A stretch of 64,000 nucleotides of DNA, taken from NCBI RefSeq assembly GCF_900188435.1, contig NZ_FYFA01000001.1, positions 1,054,001-1,118,000 of the forward strand, written 5' to 3'. This DNA comes from Marinobacter sp. es.048 (GTDB lineage: Bacteria > Pseudomonadota > Gammaproteobacteria > Pseudomonadales > Oleiphilaceae). The notes beneath the pieces are model-generated. The model saw only the letters and a program-made list of their open reading frames with translations. It searched no databases and was not told the DNA's origin. Shown here one piece after another: positions 62,239-64,000 of the stretch (position 1 is its first letter; each line of letters begins with the position of its first letter). The position numbers and the translations under genes were made by a program.

Positions 62239-62273
62239 GGACGCAGTCGGTGCGCCCGGGCCGGAATGTACGG

Positions 62274-62291
62274 GGTAGTCGTACTACCAAG
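62274..62291 (+). promoter_or_regulatory. Palindrome with TACTACCAAG motif upstream of the alcohol dehydrogenase
   Basis: GGTAGT-CGT-ACTACC (62274-62288) is a perfect inverted repeat and overlaps TACTACCAAG (62282-62291), the motif also found upstream of pedF. It lies about 141 nt before the dehydrogenase start, in a 193-nt gap. Candidate site for the response regulator or a further activator. Confidence 0.5.
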
Positions 62292-62431
62292 TGATGAGAA
62301 AACCTGTTCCGGCGAGCAATTGTTGGTTTTTTCCACAAAGCGAAGAATCGTATCAGAGGCGGGAAAAGTTCCCGGTTCGGCCTGAAACGAACTCAAGAAA
62401 ACTGAAAACAAGAGACTTGGAGAGCGCAACC

Positions 62432-64000
62432 ATGAGAACCAACAAGTTCGGGATTCGCATCGCGGCCAGCGCCCTGGCCATGGCAGTTTCCTGCGGGGCC
62501 CATGCGGTAACCGACGAAGACATCATCAACGATCACAAGACCCCTGAAGACATTGTCAGCTACGGCATGGGTACTCAGGGACAGCGCTACAGCATCCTGG
62601 AAGACCTGAACACCAGCAACGTTCAGTACCTACAGCCGGCCTGGGCTTTCTCCTTCGGAAGCGAAAAAATGCGCGGCCAGGAATCCCAGCCGCTGATCAA
62701 GGACGGCGTCATGTATGTGACGGCTTCCTATTCCCGAATCTATGCCGTTGATGCCAGAACCGGCGAAGAAATCTGGCAGTACGATGCCCGTCTGCCCGAT
62801 GGCATCATGCCCTGCTGCGACGTGGTAAACCGGGGAGCTGCCATCTACGGCGACAAGGTGATCTTCGGAACCCTTGACGCCAAACTGGTTGCCCTGAACA
62901 AGGACACCGGCAAGCCGATGTGGATCAAGAAAGTGGCGGATTACCAGGCCGGTTATGCGATCACCGCCGCACCCATGGTCATCAAGGGCAAGGTCATCAC
63001 CGGCGTTTCAGGGGGTGAATTCGGCATTGTTGGCAAGGTTGAAGCCTACGACGCCAACACCGGGGATCTGGTTTGGACCCGTCCGACGGTAGAAGGCCAC
63101 ATGGGCTACATCTACAAGGATGGCAAAAAGATCGAGAACGGCATTTCCGGTGGCAAGGCTGGCGTGACCTGGCCCGGCGAAATGTGGAAGAACGGCGGCG
63201 CTGCGACCTGGCTGGGCGGCACCTACGATGCGGACACTGACTCCCTGTTCTTCGGTACCGGTAATCCGGCCCCGTGGAATTCACACCTCCGCCCCGGCGA
63301 CAACCTGTTCTCCTCATCACGTCTGGCGATCGACCCGGACGATGGCAGCATCAAATGGCACTTCCAGACCACCCCGAACGATGGCTGGGACTATGACGGT
63401 GTCAACGAGCTGATCTCCTTTGACTACGAAGAAAACGGCAAGACCGTGAAAGCGGCGGCCACTGCCGACCGTAACGGGTTCTTCTACGTTCTGAATCGCG
63501 AGAACGGCGACTTTATTCGTGGCTTCCCGTTCGTTGACAAGATCACTTGGGCAGAGGGCCTCGATCCGGAGACCGGTCGTCCGATCTATACCGAAGGCGG
63601 GCGTCCCGGCAACCCTGCTGACATGGACGGCAGCAAAGGTGAAACCGTTCTTGCTCAGCCGGCTTTCCTGGGTGGCAAAAACTGGATGCCGATGGCGTTC
63701 AGCCAGCAAACCGGTCTGTTCTATGTGCCCTCGAATGAGTGGTCCATGGACATCTGGAATGAGCCGGTATCTTACAAGAAAGGCGCGGCCTTCCTGGGTG
63801 CAGGCTTTACCATCAAGCCGGCCAACGATGAATACATCGGTGTACTTCGGGCCATGGACCCGAAAACAGGCGAGGAAGTCTGGCGTTATGAGAACACAGC
63901 TCCGCTGTGGGGTGGTGTGATGACCACTGCCGGGGGCCTGGTATTCACCGGTACTCCAGAGGGTCACCTGAAGGCGTTTGATGCCAAGACGGGCGAAGAG
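62432..64000 (+). CDS. PQQ-dependent alcohol dehydrogenase with lanthanide-type D-x-D motif (3' truncated by window end)
   Basis: The first 523 codons are present; the gene continues past the window. A signal peptide (about 1-28, ending AHA) precedes an eight-bladed quinoprotein propeller. Vicinal Cys128-Cys129 ([10 protein letters not shown]) form the ring disulfide stacked on PQQ. Metal ligands are Glu196 (GGEFGIVG) and Asn278 (GTGNPAPWN), and catalytic Asp320 in GWDYDGVNE. The extra Asp322 two residues on is the mark of lanthanide-dependent enzymes (PedH, XoxF); calcium enzymes such as ExaA have Ser or Ala there. It oxidises primary alcohols in the periplasm and donates electrons to the cytochrome c-550. 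Confidence 0.93.
   Translation, partial: MRTNKFGIRIAASALAMAVSCGAHAVTDEDIINDHKTPEDIVSYGMGTQGQRYSILEDLNTSNVQYLQPAWAFSFGSEKMRGQESQPLIKDGVMYVTASYSRIYAVDARTGEEIWQYDARLPDGIMPCCDVVNRGAAIYGDKVIFGTLDAKLVALNKDTGKPMWIKKVADYQAGYAITAAPMVIKGKVITGVSGGEFGIVGKVEAYDANTGDLVWTRPTVEGHMGYIYKDGKKIENGISGGKAGVTWPGEMWKNGGAATWLGGTYDADTDSLFFGTGNPAPWNSHLRPGDNLFSSSRLAIDPDDGSIKWHFQTTPNDGWDYDGVNELISFDYEENGKTVKAAATADRNGFFYVLNRENGDFIRGFPFVDKITWAEGLDPETGRPIYTEGGRPGNPADMDGSKGETVLAQPAFLGGKNWMPMAFSQQTGLFYVPSNEWSMDIWNEPVSYKKGAAFLGAGFTIKPANDEYIGVLRAMDPKTGEEVWRYENTAPLWGGVMTTAGGLVFTGTPEGHLKAFDAKTGEE

Noticed and set aside
1..64000. tRNA, rRNA, prophage, insertion sequence, toxin-antitoxin or classical defence genes
   Set aside because: None were recognised on either strand.

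Overview
The window looks like a chromosome segment of a marine gammaproteobacterium, most likely Marinobacter or a close relative. The grounds are the gene content and order: dusB-fis-purH-purD, zapA-6S RNA-5-formyl-THF cyclo-ligase, ygfB-pepP-ubiH-ubiI-type, and ubiE-ubiJ-ubiB-hisI-hisE-tatABC. A wax ester synthase/DGAT-type acyltransferase and a NosP/NahK plus PQQ-alcohol-oxidation locus add support. The assignment rests on recalled gene orders and protein families; no database search was run. About 64 protein genes, one 6S RNA, one clear pseudogene and several repeats and regulatory sites can be supported. No tRNA, rRNA, CRISPR array, insertion sequence or prophage was seen.

Layout. 1-3.85 kb: the end of a locus that resembles a functional-amyloid operon in outline. 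It has two secreted N/Q-rich paralogues, a C39-type peptidase between them, an outer-membrane beta-barrel protein, and a VpsR-like AAA+ regulator whose Walker B acidic pair and GAFTGA loop are altered. 4.1-10 kb: a DASS/SLC13 transporter with RCK_C domains, an orphan EgtB/SenA-like iron enzyme, a Kef-type antiporter and a lipoprotein hydrolase. 10-19 kb: housekeeping genes on the minus strand (purD, purH, fis, dusB, DUF3426 protein, prmA, accC, accB, aroQ). 19.4-23 kb: a dual-receiver diguanylate cyclase, a decayed LapD-like GGDEF/EAL pseudogene and a DUF2333 gene. 23-29.2 kb: ppa, an acyl-CoA dehydrogenase, rpiA, ilvA, a 53-residue membrane protein, 5-FCL, 6S RNA, zapA and a coiled-coil partner. 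29.3-32.5 kb: a ZrgABCDE-like zinc locus with a Zur-box candidate. 32.6-38 kb: ygfB, pepP, two ubiquinone hydroxylases and a DUF808 protein. 38-44.2 kb: a long minus-strand run ubiE-ubiJ-ubiB-hisI-hisE-tatA-tatB-tatC-rsmE. 44.3-49.4 kb: a polyhydroxyalkanoate-region small protein, an FFLEELY-like protein, a hydrolase, a WS/DGAT acyltransferase and a porin.

49.5-64 kb is the most coherent accessory unit. NosP (FIST domain) and NahK (hybrid kinase) are followed by a LuxR-type response regulator, a NitT/TauT-type ABC importer, an exporter-type ABC pair with a beta-propeller and a periplasmic binding protein (PedA1A2BC-like), cytochrome c-550, a MoxJ-like binding protein, and a PQQ-dependent alcohol dehydrogenase that runs off the window. 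The dehydrogenase carries the Asp-x-Asp signature of lanthanide-dependent enzymes. The unit therefore reads as a lanthanide-linked periplasmic alcohol oxidation system with its own transport and control. A shared TACTACCAAG motif lies about 130-140 nt upstream of both the cytochrome and the dehydrogenase.
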